Part shown: one piece after another, positions 63,841 through 64,000 of the stretch | Layout of the letters: each line of letters starts with the position of its first letter | Numbering within the stretch: the first letter of the stretch is position 1 | Source: Microglena sp. YARC | Taxonomy: Eukaryota; Chlorophyta; Chlorophyceae; Chlamydomonadales; Chlamydomonadaceae | Direction of reading: 5' to 3' | DNA: 64,000 bases | NCBI GenBank assembly: GCA_022414725.1 | Contig: CM039463.1 | Span: 35,715,781-35,779,780, forward strand | Translations under genes and position numbers: made by a program | The notes under the pieces: model-generated | The model's input: only the letters and a program-made list of their open reading frames with translations | Databases searched by the model: none | What the model was told of the DNA's origin: nothing

Positions 63841-64000
63841 ATCTTTACAGTTAGATAAGCATTCAATCAATGCGCTAGGAGGAAGTACTGAAATGGCGCG
63901 GCACCTTAGTGTACCGGCGTCAGAGTCCGTGCCATAGCTGGCAGCGGCATCACAGTATAGTGCAGCAGGGAGGCAGTCCTATGCACTCTAAGTCACTCTA

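Overview
The window is nuclear DNA of a eukaryote, most likely a green-lineage (chlorophyte/prasinophyte-type) alga. Evidence: GT-AG introns, CCCTAAA/TTTAGGG-type telomere-like repeats, proline-rich secreted-protein sequence, a Ku80 C-terminus of plant type, tRNA-derived SINEs, LINE 3' ends, LTR-type retroelements and many MITEs. The species assignment is inference. About 1 kb is an assembly gap (12978-13977), and the sequence just left of it looks like poorly corrected long reads.

The main gene is on the + strand: the 3' two thirds of KU80 (XRCC5), the DNA-end-binding subunit for non-homologous end joining. Its visible coding sequence (about 1.3 kb) is spread over 20243-49654. Exons in order: 20243-20466, 21830-21943, 24777-24835, 34011-34160, 37958-38172, a probable small exon at 39496, 40321-40413, 41332-41411, 45891-45995 and 49411-49654. 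Splice phases match at most junctions. The N-terminal vWA part is not recognised; it must lie upstream of 18423, in the gap, or outside the window. Nearly every intron is built from tandem arrays of the neighbouring splice junction. Copies of the acceptor plus the 5' part of an exon stack upstream of the intact exon; copies of the 3' part plus the donor stack downstream.

Layout. 1-5.7 kb: terminal-exon fragments of unidentified + strand genes, minisatellites and a cluster of non-autonomous DNA transposons with visible target-site duplications (TSDs). 5.8-13 kb: minisatellites, mainly a 38-bp array of about 115 copies, then the gap. 14-17.5 kb (- strand): a degenerate retroelement with zinc knuckle, RT YVDD and RNase H-like sequence; at its 5' end is an ORF whose first residues closely resemble the histone H3 tail. 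17.7-49.9 kb: KU80 and its intron arrays, including a 3.5-kb array of 45-bp repeats, SINEs, MITEs and a 1,057-bp terminal-inverted-repeat (TIR) element. 50-55.2 kb: nested SINEs, satellites and MITEs. 55.5-59.6 kb (- strand): a gene for a probable secreted or membrane-anchored protein (signal peptide, Pro-rich region, Cys-rich repeat, SEA-like domain, one transmembrane helix), with LINE fragments and GT-rich repeats in its introns. 60.4-60.9 kb: a hairpin cluster and a possible AP2-domain exon (-). 61.6-63.9 kb: a degenerate Ty1/copia-like element (+) with four zinc-knuckle motifs.
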